Shown here: piece after piece, positions 7,006 through 16,355 of the stretch
Layout of the letters: each line of letters starts with the position of its first letter
Position numbering within the stretch: the first letter of the stretch is position 1
Assembly: GCF_003943935.1 (NCBI RefSeq)
Contig: NZ_RJOB01000003.1
Location: 186,001 to 250,000, forward strand
Source of the DNA: Streptococcus mitis
GTDB lineage: Bacteria; Bacillota; Bacilli; Lactobacillales; Streptococcaceae
Direction of reading: 5' to 3'
Length of the DNA stretch: 64,000 nucleotides
Notes under the pieces: model-generated
Told to the model about the DNA's origin: nothing
Databases searched by the model: none
What the model saw: the letters and a program-made list of their open reading frames with translations, nothing else
Made by a program: the position numbers and the translations under genes

Positions 7006-9666
7006 TTACAGCCATTCTTGATATTTTTTGATATAGATTTTTTTCACAATTGTCACGCTAATCATATACAAAATAATGATGAAAAGTAAAAAGATGAAAT
7101 AAATCGGTTTTAAAGGAGTTAGATGGAGAAGGCTAGCTAGTGGACTGTAGGGAAGGAAGGTCACAAAGGCTGCAGCCAATAAGGTTGTCACAAGGACTAG
7201 CCAAGCTGGACGACTTTGTAAAAAGGGAATTTTGGCTGAACGCAGCATATGGATAACCATAGTTTGTGACCACATAGACTCGATAAACCAACCTGTCTGG
7301 AACAAGACAATAAAGCCTACGGCCGACTCTGCTCCATGAACATAGGCATGACCTGTCGTCATGGGTACAATGATAAAATAGAGCAAAATAAAGGTCAAAA
7401 TATCAAAGGCAGAAGAGATAGGCCCCATCCAAACCATGAAACGTGTGATGGACTTGGCTTCCCAGGTATGCGGATTTCTCAAAAAATCTTTGTCCACCTT
7501 GTCAAAAGGCAAGGCAATGCAAGACAAATCATAAACTAGATTTAGGATAATCAAATGGACTGGTGCCATTGGTAAAAAGGGTAAAAAGATTCCAGAGACC
7601 AATAGGGATAAGATATTTCCAAAATTAGAACTCACTGTCATTTTGATATATTTGGTCATATTGGCATAGACCTTACGCCCTTCAACAAGTCCTTTTTCAA
7701 GCACCATGAGATCCTTATCAAGTAGGATAACATCAGCTGTTTCTTTGGCAATATCTACTGCTGTATCAACAGAAATCCCAACATCTGCTACTTTCATAGA
7801 AGGGGCATCATTGATTCCATCTCCCATATAGCCAACAGCATGACCATTGGCTTTAAATTGCAAAATAATCCTTGCTTTTTGGTCAGGAGAAAGTTTGGCA
7901 AAGACTGTTACCTCCTCTACAGCTTGGGCCAATTCTTGATTACTCATCTGGTCAATTTCAGACCCTAACAGCATCTGATTAATATCTAATCCAACCTTTT
8001 CACAGACTGCTTGGGTAACTTTTTCATTGTCTCCCGTCAAAATCTTTGTTTGAACCCCATGTTCTAACAGTGCCTTAATTGCTGGTGCTGCAGATGGTTT
8101 AGGAGGATCTAGGAAGGCTAAATAACCAGTTAGAATCATATCCCCTTCGTCATCAACTGTATAGGCATGACCTTCCCTCAAACCTGACTTATAGGCCACT
8201 CCCAAGACACGCAAACCTTGTTGATTTAGTTGTCGGACTTCTGCTAAAATTTCTTCTCTAATAATATCTGTCAAGGGAGTAATCACTCCTTGGTATTCTG
8301 CATGACTAGAAATCGTCAACATTTCCTCTAGGGCACCCTTGGTTACCAAACTAACAACTTCGTGTTCATCCTTAACGATAACACTCATCCGTCTACGTTC
8401 AAAATCAAAGGGAAGCTCATCTATTTTTTGAAAAGTTTGAGACAGATTTTGCAAGAGGGTGTGTTCTTTGGCTTCCTTTTCAGTCCGTTTGATGATGGCT
8501 CTGTCCATCAAATTTTTCAAGCCCGTTTGAAAATAAGAATTGAGATAAGCTCGTCTCAAGACGGTCAAATCCAAGCGTCCGTGGATGTCCAAGGGATATT
8601 CAAGGACAATTTCGTCTTGGGTTAGAGTTCCTGTCTTATCTGTACACAAAATATCAATCGCCCCTAAGTCCTGTATGGCATTGAGTTTCTTGATAACCAC
8701 TTTTTCCTTGGCCATAATGATGGAGCCTTTTGCTAGACTGGCCGTGATAATCATAGGAAGCATCTCAGGTGTCAATCCAACACCAACACTCAAAGCAAAT
8801 ACGCCAGCTTCTAACCAATCTCCATCTGTTAAACCATTGGACAAGAAAACGATGGGCACCATGACCAGCATCAAACGAATCAAGAGCCACGAAATACTAT
8901 TCATCTCCCGTTCAAACGAAGTAGGTTCATCATAGGTGTTCAAAGTCTGCTCAATGGCCCCCATCATGGTATCATCACCAACTGCTAAAACCACGGCCTT
9001 GGCACTACCAGATAAGACATTGGTTCCCATAAAAGCGAGCGCTTCTGCTTCTAGCAGACTATCAGATTGTTGAACTGTTGCCTTGGTCAAGGCCAATTTT
9101 TCAACCGATTCACTTTCACCTGTCAAGCCCGACTGTTGTACAAAGAAATCGCGCGACTCAAATAAAAGAAGATCTGCTGGAATCATGTCTCCAGCGCTTA
9201 ATTTAACCACGTCACCCACTACCAAATCATCGATAGGTACTTCTTGGATTTCTCCTTGACGAATGACAGTCGCTGTGTTGACAATCATTTTTGATAGATT
9301 GGTCGCAGCCTTATCACTACGGAGTTCTTGGACAAAGCGTATGCCACCAGAAATGAGAACTAGGACAACGATGATAATAGAAGTCGTCGGATCCTCTTGA
9401 CCTGGTTTTGCCAACCAGACATTGGTCACCAAGGAAATCACGGCGATGACCAGTAAGATGATCGTAAAAGGATTGATAATGGATTCGTAAATCTTTTTGA
9501 GGATACTGTCTTCTTGACCCTTTGTGATGGTATTTTCGCCATATAGGTCACGATTTTTCTCCACCTGCTCCTCAGTCAAGCCTGTTAGACTTGTCTTATA
9601 AAAAGATAGAGTTTCGTTTAAAGATGTATGAATAGCTGTTGCTAATCTTTCTTTTGTAGTTTTCAT
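7006..9666 (-). CDS. mgtA: MgtA-type P-type magnesium-transporting ATPase
   Basis: 886-residue type IIIB P-ATPase predicted to import Mg2+. The N-terminal cation-ATPase domain holds LTEEQVEKNRDLYGENTI, the actuator QQSGLTGESE is near residue 180, the phosphorylation motif DKTGTLT near 343, the hinge MGDGINDAPSMK near 620, and the C-terminal transmembrane bundle ends the protein. The start ATG at 9666 follows ATAGGAGAAACCA. The function is supported by the M-box riboswitch in its own leader. The roughly 370-base leader also holds a short ORF and hairpins that could control initiation here. Confidence 0.95.
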   Translation of the reverse strand: MKTTKERLATAIHTSLNETLSFYKTSLTGLTEEQVEKNRDLYGENTITKGQEDSILKKIYESIINPFTIILLVIAVISLVTNVWLAKPGQEDPTTSIIIVVLVLISGGIRFVQELRSDKAATNLSKMIVNTATVIRQGEIQEVPIDDLVVGDVVKLSAGDMIPADLLLFESRDFFVQQSGLTGESESVEKLALTKATVQQSDSLLEAEALAFMGTNVLSGSAKAVVLAVGDDTMMGAIEQTLNTYDEPTSFEREMNSISWLLIRLMLVMVPIVFLSNGLTDGDWLEAGVFALSVGVGLTPEMLPMIITASLAKGSIIMAKEKVVIKKLNAIQDLGAIDILCTDKTGTLTQDEIVLEYPLDIHGRLDLTVLRRAYLNSYFQTGLKNLMDRAIIKRTEKEAKEHTLLQNLSQTFQKIDELPFDFERRRMSVIVKDEHEVVSLVTKGALEEMLTISSHAEYQGVITPLTDIIREEILAEVRQLNQQGLRVLGVAYKSGLREGHAYTVDDEGDMILTGYLAFLDPPKPSAAPAIKALLEHGVQTKILTGDNEKVTQAVCEKVGLDINQMLLGSEIDQMSNQELAQAVEEVTVFAKLSPDQKARIILQFKANGHAVGYMGDGINDAPSMKVADVGISVDTAVDIAKETADVILLDKDLMVLEKGLVEGRKVYANMTKYIKMTVSSNFGNILSLLVSGIFLPFLPMAPVHLIILNLVYDLSCIALPFDKVDKDFLRNPHTWEAKSITRFMVWMGPISSAFDILTFILLYFIIVPMTTGHAYVHGAESAVGFIVLFQTGWFIESMWSQTMVIHMLRSAKIPFLQSRPAWLVLVTTLLAAAFVTFLPYSPLASLLHLTPLKPIYFIFLLFIIILYMISVTIVKKIYIKKYQEWL

Positions 9667-9719
9667 TGGTTTCTCCTATCTGTATGAATGATGTGTTTCA
9701 TACACAGAGACCAATCACT

Positions 9720-9791
9720 TTATAAGGGCAGAACGACACAAATCAGTGATTGGCTGTGTATGTGCGGTTCCGGATGATCGTCAATTTGCAT
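9720..9791 (-). CDS. 23-aa leader peptide ORF upstream of mgtA
   Basis: ATG at 9791 with a perfectly spaced AAAGGAG (7 bases); 23 codons to TAA at 9720-9722, 53 bases before the mgtA ATG. The peptide begins MQIDDHPEPHIH, i.e. acidic residues alternating with two prolines, both written as CCG. It lies after the M-box terminator and before mgtA. Codons 13-16 form one arm (9745-9753) of a 9-bp stem whose other arm (9711-9719) directly follows the stop codon. This recalls the proline/acid-rich mgtL and mgtP leader peptides of Salmonella Mg2+ genes; homology is not implied. Chance is possible but the ribosome binding site is strong. Confidence 0.55.
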   Translation of the reverse strand: MQIDDHPEPHIHSQSLICVVLPL

Positions 9792-9826
9792 CGTTTAGCT
9801 CCTTTCTTTGATTTAAACAGTAGAAA

Positions 9827-9850
9827 ATCCCACCATAAAATGGCAGGATT
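9827..9850 (-). terminator. Intrinsic terminator / expression platform of the M-box
   Basis: Minus strand: AATCCTGCCAT pairs with ATGGTGGGATT over 11 positions (two G-U pairs) with a TTT loop, followed by TTTC. It lies 20 bases downstream of the M-box aptamer, where a Mg2+-dependent terminator is expected. The T-run is short. Confidence 0.6.
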
Positions 9851-9869
9851 AAAAAACTAATTATCTGTT

Positions 9870-10013
9870 TTTCGTTCAAGCTTTAACTCCATAGGGCAAT
9901 GTAATGAGCTTAGTCTTGGCCTTCGCGACCAGGACTGTTGACCAACGAGTAGTGTCTCCACTGCTTTGCGGTAGTCATCCGTATCCCTATGGTAGCCTCA
10001 CCTACCGTTTTCG
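9870..10013 (-). ncRNA. M-box (ykoK leader) Mg2+ riboswitch
   Basis: On the minus strand the leader carries the conserved M-box blocks in order: GGTAGGTGAGGCTACCATAG, GGGATACGGATGACTACCGC, CAGTGGAGACACTACTCG, TTGGTCAACAGTCCTGG, and the 3' block CCCTATGGAGTTAAAGCTTG. The 5' CCATAGGG pairs with the 3' CCCTATGG to close the structure. High Mg2+ folds the aptamer and favours the terminator downstream. Position directly upstream of an MgtA-type ATPase agrees. Confidence 0.93.
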
Positions 10014-10019
10014 TCTTTC

Positions 10020-10048
10020 AGTATAAACCTTTAAAATTTAAAAGTCAA
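10020..10048 (-). promoter_or_regulatory. mgtA leader promoter
   Basis: Minus strand TTGACT (10043-10048), 17-base spacer, TATACT (10020-10025). A start near 10013 coincides with the first base of the M-box, giving a leader of about 350 bases. Confidence 0.75.
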
Positions 10049-10068
10049 TCATTTGAGTTGTTTAACTC

Positions 10069-11130
10069 TTAAATAACTATCAACTCTTTTGGAGCAAGGG
10101 TCAATAATTCACAACCTGTTTCTGTAATCAAGATATCATCCTCGATACGAACCCCATATTTACCTTCAATATAGATACCCGGTTCATCGGTCAAGGCCAT
10201 ACCTGCCTTAATAGTTTCTGTAGAAGTCTGGCTAAAGTAGGGTTCCTCATGGATATCCAGTCCAATACCGTGTCCAATACCGTGGGTAAAGTAGTCGCCA
10301 TAGCCTGCCTCGATGATAATATCACGAGGGATTTTGTCAAAGTCACGGAAACCTAATCCTGCCTTAGCCTGGTCAATCAAGGCTTGGTTAGCTTTTAGAA
10401 CCGTATTGTAAATCTCTGCCTGCTCGTCGCTGACATGCCCTAGATAGATAGTCCGTGTCATATCGCTAACATAGTGATCATATAGGCAACCGAAGTCCAT
10501 GGTAATAGCTTCTCCCAATTCCACTGGTTTGTGCATAGGATGAGCATGGGGCTTAGAAGAGTTGATACCACTAGCTAAGATAGTATCAAAAGACAAGCCA
10601 GATGCTCCCAACTCACGCATGCGGAAGTCAAGGAAATTGGCAATCTCAATCTCTGTCTTTCCTGGTTTGATAAAGTCAAGCGCATCGCGGAAAGCTTGGT
10701 CTGAGATAGAACAAGCCTTGCGAATCGCTGCAATCTCCGCCTCATCTTTAATCATTCGAAGGCCTTCCACAAATTGAGTCTGTGGAAGCAAATCCACTCC
10801 TTCAAAGGCAGCCTGCATACGGTGGTAATAAGAAACCGAAATCTCATCCTCAAAACCGATTCGAGACAAGCCCATGTCCTTAACAATTCCTGCAATGACA
10901 GCCAATTCATCGCGGTCAGCCACAATCTCAAACCCACTGGTTTCTTGCTTGGCTGCAATGATATAGCGAGAGTCCGTCACCAAGACCTGGCGGTCACGGC
11001 TGAGAAAAACTGTTCCGTTCGAACCCCAAAAACCAGTCAAATAATAGACGTTTTTAAGATTGTTGATGATAATTCCATCTAGTTCTTTTTCTTGCATTTT
11101 AGCTAGAAATGCTTGTACACGTTTATTCAT
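10069..11130 (-). CDS. M24 family Xaa-Pro peptidase (aminopeptidase P / prolidase type)
   Basis: 353-residue cytoplasmic metallopeptidase that cleaves bonds next to proline. The N-terminal creatinase-like domain ([20 protein letters not shown]) is followed by the pita-bread catalytic domain. Metal-binding motifs are [20 protein letters not shown] (Asp pair, near 210-225), [14 protein letters not shown] (His, near 280-295), and [20 protein letters not shown] (Glu pair). Length suits the short streptococcal PepP/PepQ-like form; which of the two specificities applies cannot be read from sequence. It overlaps the uvrA stop by 8 bases, with its ribosome binding site GAAAGGAAAG inside uvrA. Confidence 0.9.
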   Translation of the reverse strand: MNKRVQAFLAKMQEKELDGIIINNLKNVYYLTGFWGSNGTVFLSRDRQVLVTDSRYIIAAKQETSGFEIVADRDELAVIAGIVKDMGLSRIGFEDEISVSYYHRMQAAFEGVDLLPQTQFVEGLRMIKDEAEIAAIRKACSISDQAFRDALDFIKPGKTEIEIANFLDFRMRELGASGLSFDTILASGINSSKPHAHPMHKPVELGEAITMDFGCLYDHYVSDMTRTIYLGHVSDEQAEIYNTVLKANQALIDQAKAGLGFRDFDKIPRDIIIEAGYGDYFTHGIGHGIGLDIHEEPYFSQTSTETIKAGMALTDEPGIYIEGKYGVRIEDDILITETGCELLTLAPKELIVI

Positions 11131-13954
11131 GATGTAACTTTCCTTTCAAATAATGTCCTGTGTAGCTAGCCTCGTTGGCAGCTACTTCTTCTGGAGTTCC
11201 TGTTGCGATGATGGTTCCACCACCGACACCGCCCTCAGGTCCCAAGTCAATAATATGGTCTGCTGTCTTAATAACATCTAGATTGTGCTCGATAACAAGG
11301 ACTGTATTGCCATCGTCGACAAAGCGAGCCAATACCTTGAGCAAGCGAGCGATATCCTCAGTATGAAGGCCTGTCGTTGGCTCATCTAAAATGTAGAAAG
11401 ATTTTCCTGTCGAGCGTTTGTGGAGTTCACTAGCCAGTTTCATACGCTGGGCTTCTCCCCCAGAAAGGGTGGTAGCTGGTTGCCCTAGCGTTACATAGCC
11501 TAGACCTACATCCTTGATGGTCTGAAGTTTGCGTTGAATCTTGGGAATGTGTTGGAAGAACTCCACCGCATCATTGACGGTCATGTCCAAGACCTGCGAG
11601 ATATTCTTTTCCTTATAGTGAACTTCTAGGGTTTCACTGTTGTAGCGGGTTCCGTGGCAGACTTCACAAGCCACATAAACATCTGGCAAGAAGTGCATCT
11701 CAATCTTAATAATCCCGTCACCTGAGCAGGCTTCACAGCGACCACCCTTGACATTGAAACTGAAACGGCCTTTCTTGTAACCTCGAATCTTGGCTTCATT
11801 TGTCTGAGCAAAAAGGTCACGTATATCGTCAAAAACCCCTGTATAGGTAGCTGGGTTGGACCTCGGTGTCCGTCCGATAGGACTCTGGTCAATATCAATC
11901 AAGCGGTCTACATGCTCAATTCCTGTAATGGTTTTGAATTTACCTGGTTTGTCTGAGTTGCGGTTGAGCTTTTGGGCAATGGCTTTTTTGAGAATGCTGT
12001 TGATTAAGGTCGATTTTCCTGAGCCGGATACCCCCGTAACCGCGATGAATTTTCCTAGTGGAAAGCGAGCCGTGACATTTTGCAAGTTATTCTCACACGC
12101 TCCTGTCACTTCAATAAAACGACCATTTCCAGCACGTCGCTCGTCTGGTACTGGGATGGCACGTTTGCCTGATAAATACTGGCCTGTAATAGACTTACTG
12201 TTGCGAGCTACCTGCTTGGGCGTACCTGCAGCGACGATTTCCCCACCAAAAACACCAGCACCAGGTCCAACATCAATCAGATAATCCGCTTCGCGCATGG
12301 TATCTTCATCATGTTCCACCACGATGAGAGTATTGCCCAAGTCACGCATCTTTTTCAGACTGGCAATCAGACGATCATTGTCCCTCTGGTGGAGTCCGAT
12401 AGATGGCTCGTCTAGGATATAGAGGACACCTGATAGATTAGATCCAATCTGGGTTGCCAAACGAATACGCTGACTCTCCCCACCTGAAAGGGTACCTGCT
12501 GAACGAGACAGGGTCAGATAGTTAAGACCCACGTTATTAAGGAAGGTCAAACGATCCTTGATTTCCTTGAGAATAGGTCGAGCAATGATGGCTTCATTTT
12601 CAGACAAGGTCAACTGACTCACCAAGTCCAAGTGGTCTGCGATAGACAGGTCTGAGATTTCTCCGATATGTGGCCCTTGCTCCCCACCCATACGGACAGA
12701 CAAGGCCTGGTCATTGAGACGGTAACCTTGACAGGTTCCGCAGGTCAGCTCATTCATGTAGAGGCGCATCTGGGTGCGAGTGTAGTCGCTATTGGTTTCA
12801 TGGTAACGACGTTTGATATTATTGACAACTCCCTCAAAAGGAATATCGATATCGCGCACACCACCAAATTCATTCTCATAGTGGAAATGGAATTCCTTGC
12901 CATCTGAACCGTAAAGAATCAAGTTCTTATCCTCTTCTGACAAGTCCTCAAAAGGCTTATCCATGTCTACTCCAAAGGATGTCATGGCCTGCTCTAGCAT
13001 GTTTGGATAGTAGTTGGATGAGATAGGATTCCAAGGTGCTAGCGCTCCCTCACGTAAGGTCTTGCTGGCGTCTGGCACTACCAAATCAGTATCCACCTCC
13101 AGCTTGATGCCCAAACCATCACACTCACTACAAGAACCAAACGGTGCATTGAAGGAGAAGAGACGCGGCTCTAACTCTGGAACAGTAAAGCCACAAACTG
13201 GGCAGGCATAATGCTCAGAGAAGAGCAACTCAGAATCGTCCATGGTGTCGATAATGACATAGCCTTCTGCGATACGAAGGGCAGCCTCAATGGAATCAAA
13301 GAGACGACTACGAATGCCCTCCTTGATAACGATACGGTCAACCACGACATCTATATTGTGTTGCTTGCTCTTAGATAACTCTGGCACTTCGGTCACATCA
13401 TAGACTTCCCCATCCACACGAACACGAACATAACCGTCTTTCTGAACCTTCTCAATAACACTCTTATGTTGGCCTTTTTTCTTGCGGATGACAGGAGCCA
13501 AGATCTGCAAGCGCTGGCGTTCTGGCAACTCCAAAACCCTATCCACGATTTGCTCCACAGAAGAAGCCTTGATAGCCCCATGCCCATTGATACAGTAAGG
13601 CGTCCCCACACGCGCGTAGAGGAGACGCAGATAGTCATTGATTTCAGTCGTTGTTCCCACCGTCGAGCGAGGGTTTTTACTAGTCGTTTTCTGGTCGATG
13701 GAAATAGCTGGGCTAAGACCATCAATAGCATCCACATCAGGCTTCTCCATATTTCCCAAGAATTGACGAGCGTAGGCTGACAAACTCTCTACATAGCGAC
13801 GTTGTCCCTCAGCATAGAGGGTATCAAAGGCCAGACTGGATTTCCCTGAACCTGACAAGCCTGTCACAACAACTAGCTTGTCTCGTGGAATCTCCACATC
13901 AATATTTTTTAAATTATGGGCACGCGCCCCATGAATGACAATTTTATCTTGCAT
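11123..13954 (-). CDS. uvrA: Excinuclease ABC subunit A
   Basis: 943-residue damage sensor of nucleotide excision repair. Two ABC ATPase modules are visible: Walker [21 protein letters not shown] at the N-terminus and [15 protein letters not shown] near 640, with signatures [16 protein letters not shown] near 480 and [18 protein letters not shown] near 830. Zinc-binding Cys pairs are CPVCG and [15 protein letters not shown] start at 13954 ([17 protein letters not shown]) because an ATG further upstream lies inside the predicted -10 box. It overlaps the downstream peptidase gene. Confidence 0.96.
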   Translation of the reverse strand: MQDKIVIHGARAHNLKNIDVEIPRDKLVVVTGLSGSGKSSLAFDTLYAEGQRRYVESLSAYARQFLGNMEKPDVDAIDGLSPAISIDQKTTSKNPRSTVGTTTEINDYLRLLYARVGTPYCINGHGAIKASSVEQIVDRVLELPERQRLQILAPVIRKKKGQHKSVIEKVQKDGYVRVRVDGEVYDVTEVPELSKSKQHNIDVVVDRIVIKEGIRSRLFDSIEAALRIAEGYVIIDTMDDSELLFSEHYACPVCGFTVPELEPRLFSFNAPFGSCSECDGLGIKLEVDTDLVVPDASKTLREGALAPWNPISSNYYPNMLEQAMTSFGVDMDKPFEDLSEEDKNLILYGSDGKEFHFHYENEFGGVRDIDIPFEGVVNNIKRRYHETNSDYTRTQMRLYMNELTCGTCQGYRLNDQALSVRMGGEQGPHIGEISDLSIADHLDLVSQLTLSENEAIIARPILKEIKDRLTFLNNVGLNYLTLSRSAGTLSGGESQRIRLATQIGSNLSGVLYILDEPSIGLHQRDNDRLIASLKKMRDLGNTLIVVEHDEDTMREADYLIDVGPGAGVFGGEIVAAGTPKQVARNSKSITGQYLSGKRAIPVPDERRAGNGRFIEVTGACENNLQNVTARFPLGKFIAVTGVSGSGKSTLINSILKKAIAQKLNRNSDKPGKFKTITGIEHVDRLIDIDQSPIGRTPRSNPATYTGVFDDIRDLFAQTNEAKIRGYKKGRFSFNVKGGRCEACSGDGIIKIEMHFLPDVYVACEVCHGTRYNSETLEVHYKEKNISQVLDMTVNDAVEFFQHIPKIQRKLQTIKDVGLGYVTLGQPATTLSGGEAQRMKLASELHKRSTGKSFYILDEPTTGLHTEDIARLLKVLARFVDDGNTVLVIEHNLDVIKTADHIIDLGPEGGVGGGTIIATGTPEEVAANEASYTGHYLKGKLHHE

Positions 13955-13985
13955 CTTTGTTCTTTCTAGTCCATTATTGCTTACC

Positions 13986-14041
13986 ATTATACCAAAAAAA
14001 GTGAGATTCTATTACCCAAAAGGCTGATTTTGTAGTATAAT
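13986..14041. promoter_or_regulatory. Divergent uvrA and corA promoters
   Basis: For uvrA (minus) an extended -10, TGGTATAAT, lies at 13986-13994, giving a leader of about 25 bases to the ATG at 13954. For corA (plus) a TATAAT lies at 14036-14041 with a weak -35 near 14013. The two are about 45 bases apart. Confidence 0.65.
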
Positions 14042-14085
14042 AGTACGGTGTGAAAAAATCTGAAAAATGAGAAAGGATAAGGGAT

Positions 14086-15030
14086 ATGAAACAAGTTTTT
14101 CTCTCTACAACAACTGAATTTAAAGAGATCGATACGCTTGAACCGGGTACTTGGATCAATCTCGTCAATCCGACTCAAAATGAATCACTCGAAATCGCCA
14201 ACGCCTTCGATATCGATATTGCCGACCTTCGAGCACCGCTAGATGCGGAAGAAATGTCTCGTATTACCATTGAAGACGAGTATACTCTGATTATCGTAGA
14301 CGTGCCGGTCACAGAAGAAAGAAATAACCGCACCTACTACGTAACCATCCCGCTTGGTATTATCATCACCGAGGAAACCATTATCACTACGTGTTTGGAA
14401 CCATTACCAGTCCTCGATGTCTTTATCAACCGTCGTTTGCGTAATTTCTATACCTTCATGCGTTCGCGTTTTATCTTCCAGATTCTCTATCGCAATGCAG
14501 AGCTTTACCTAACAGCCCTTCGTTCAATCGACCGTAAGAGTGAACAAATCGAAAGTCAACTGCATCAATCAACTCGTAATGAAGAATTGATTGAGCTCAT
14601 GGAATTGGAAAAAACCATCGTCTATTTCAAGGCCTCCCTCAAAACAAATGAGCGCGTGATTAAGAAATTGACCAGCTCAACCAGTAATATCAAGAAATAC
14701 CTTGAGGACGAAGACCTGCTTGAAGATACCCTGATTGAAACCCAACAGGCCATCGAGATGGCAGACATTTATGGAAACGTCTTGCATTCTATGACAGAGA
14801 CCTTCGCCTCTATCATTTCTAACAACCAGAACAACATCATGAAAACCTTGGCCCTTGTGACCATCGTCATGTCCATCCCAACCATGGTCTTTTCTGCCTA
14901 CGGGATGAACTTTAAGGATAATGAAATCCCCCTAAACGGGGAGCCGAATGCCTTCTGGTTAATCGTCTTTATCGCCTTTGCTATGAGTGTCTCGCTCACT
15001 CTATATCTCATCCATAAAAAATGGTTCTAA
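14086..15030 (+). CDS. corA: CorA-family magnesium transporter
   Basis: 314-residue membrane channel-type transporter of the CorA/MIT family. There is a long acidic cytoplasmic N-domain, a coiled-coil region (residues about 150-240), then two C-terminal helices. The signature YGMN is present (FSAYGMNFKDN near residue 275), and the last helix ends in LYLIHKKWF. The start ATG at 14086 follows AAGGATAAGGGAT. The next gene begins 11 bases after its stop, so co-transcription is likely. Confidence 0.93.
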   Translation: MKQVFLSTTTEFKEIDTLEPGTWINLVNPTQNESLEIANAFDIDIADLRAPLDAEEMSRITIEDEYTLIIVDVPVTEERNNRTYYVTIPLGIIITEETIITTCLEPLPVLDVFINRRLRNFYTFMRSRFIFQILYRNAELYLTALRSIDRKSEQIESQLHQSTRNEELIELMELEKTIVYFKASLKTNERVIKKLTSSTSNIKKYLEDEDLLEDTLIETQQAIEMADIYGNVLHSMTETFASIISNNQNNIMKTLALVTIVMSIPTMVFSAYGMNFKDNEIPLNGEPNAFWLIVFIAFAMSVSLTLYLIHKKWF

Positions 15031-15041
15031 GAGGAGTTCCT

Positions 15042-15719
15042 ATGTCTCAGATTGATCTACAAAAATTAACTAAGAAAAACCAAGAGTTTGTCCACATCGC
15101 TACCCAACAATTCATCAAAGATGGGAAAACAGACACTGAAATCAAAACTATTTTTGAGGAAGTCATTCCCCAAATCCTTGAAGAGCAAGCCAAGGGTACG
15201 ACTGCTCGTTCCCTCTATGGCGCACCGACTCACTGGGCCCATAGTTTCACTGTCAAGGAACAATATGAAAAAGAGCATCCAAAAGAAAATGATGATCCAA
15301 AACTCATGATTATGGACTCAGCCCTTTTCATCACTAGCCTCTTTGCCCTCGTCAGCGCCCTCACAACTTTCTTTGCGGCAGATCAGGCTTTCGGCTATGG
15401 ATTAGTCACTCTCCTGCTAGTTGGGCTTGTTGGTGGATTTGCCTTCTACTTGATGTATTACTTTGTTTACCAATACTATGGACCAGATATGGACCGCAGT
15501 CAGCGCCCACCTTTCTGGAAATCTGTACTGGTTATCCTAGCTTCTATGTTCCTTTGGTTGCTTGTCTTCTTTGCAACAAGCTTCCTACCAGCTAGCCTTA
15601 ATCCAGTACTTGCTCCATTGCCACTGGCTATTATCGGAGCAGCTCTCCTAGCCCTTCGCTTCTATCTCAAAAAACGCTTGAACATCCGCAGCGCAAGTGC
15701 AGGGCCAACACGTTACTAA
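15042..15719 (+). CDS. DUF1129 family membrane protein
   Basis: 225 residues starting MSQIDLQKLTKKNQEFV; the start at 15042 is chosen because GAGGAG lies just upstream, rather than an earlier ATG overlapping corA. The N-terminal 85 residues are soluble and charged (FEEVIPQILEEQAKGTTARSL), followed by four hydrophobic segments between about 95 and 215 and a basic tail. This matches DUF1129 membrane proteins of unknown function that accompany corA in streptococci. Confidence 0.85.
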   Translation: MSQIDLQKLTKKNQEFVHIATQQFIKDGKTDTEIKTIFEEVIPQILEEQAKGTTARSLYGAPTHWAHSFTVKEQYEKEHPKENDDPKLMIMDSALFITSLFALVSALTTFFAADQAFGYGLVTLLLVGLVGGFAFYLMYYFVYQYYGPDMDRSQRPPFWKSVLVILASMFLWLLVFFATSFLPASLNPVLAPLPLAIIGAALLALRFYLKKRLNIRSASAGPTRY

Positions 15720-15734
15720 GAAAAGGAAAGAGCT

Positions 15735-16082
15735 ATGGCATATAGTCAATCTTTAGCTCAGCAGATTCGAAAAATTCTAGCGCTCAAACTTCCTCCCCAA
15801 ATTTTCGAAGAAGAGCTAGAAGAAAAGAAGCTGTTTGGTGGCCTGGCCTTTATGATTCGTGGTAAAATGGTCCTTACTGTCAGTTCCAGAAAGGATGAAC
15901 TGGTTATGGTCAGAATTGGCAAGGAAATGGAGAAGCAAGTTCTACCCCGAACAGGAGCTCATACTACATTGATGAGGGGGCGCCTTTATCATGGGTATAT
16001 AGACTTAGATATAGAAGGCCAAAAAGAATTGCCTTACTGGATTGATTTGGCTCTCTCCTATAATCAAGAGTTGACCAAGTAA
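15735..16082 (+). CDS. TfoX N-terminal domain protein
   Basis: 115-residue soluble protein. The motif KKLFGGLAFMIRGKMVLTVS near residues 32-52 and the YWIDLALSY C-terminal helix are typical of the TfoX/Sxy N-terminal domain. The name comes from a competence regulator in Haemophilus, but stand-alone short versions in Firmicutes have no proven role and streptococcal competence uses ComE/ComX instead. It lies 15 bases after the DUF1129 gene and ends at a strong terminator. Confidence 0.8.
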   Translation: MAYSQSLAQQIRKILALKLPPQIFEEELEEKKLFGGLAFMIRGKMVLTVSSRKDELVMVRIGKEMEKQVLPRTGAHTTLMRGRLYHGYIDLDIEGQKELPYWIDLALSYNQELTK

Positions 16083-16115
16083 CTCATATCTAGCGAGATT
16101 ACTGATTAGAAAACG

Positions 16116-16144
16116 AAAAGCAACTGCACCAGCGGTTGCTTTTT
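16116..16144 (+). terminator. Terminator of the corA operon
   Basis: AAAAGCAACTG and CGGTTGCTTTTT form a strong stem followed by a T-run; a matching A-run before it would let it work in both directions. Confidence 0.8.
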
Positions 16145-16225
16145 CACTTGCTTTCTTGAGATTCAATAGTACTTCTGACTCTAATTCCTATAGTTTTCTC
16201 TCATCTTTTGTGATAGAATAGGCTC

Positions 16226-16330
16226 ATACTCAATGAAAATCAAAGAGCAAACTAGGAAGCTAGCCGCAGGCTGTACTTGAGTACGGCAAGGCAAAGCTGA
16301 CGTGGTTTGAATTTGATTTTCGAAAAGTAT
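16226..16330 (-). repeat. BOX element (boxC-boxA, no boxB)
   Basis: It begins ATACTCAATGAAAATCAAAG and ends GATTTTCGAAAAGTAT, with boxC (AGGAAGCTAGCCGCAGG) followed by the complement of boxA (CGGCAAGGCAAAGCTGACG). The orientation is reversed. BOX elements are the intergenic repeats of pneumococcus and close relatives. It sits between a terminator and the LD-carboxypeptidase gene. Confidence 0.85.
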
Positions 16331-16355
16331 CAATCTATTTCTAGGAGGATGAGAT

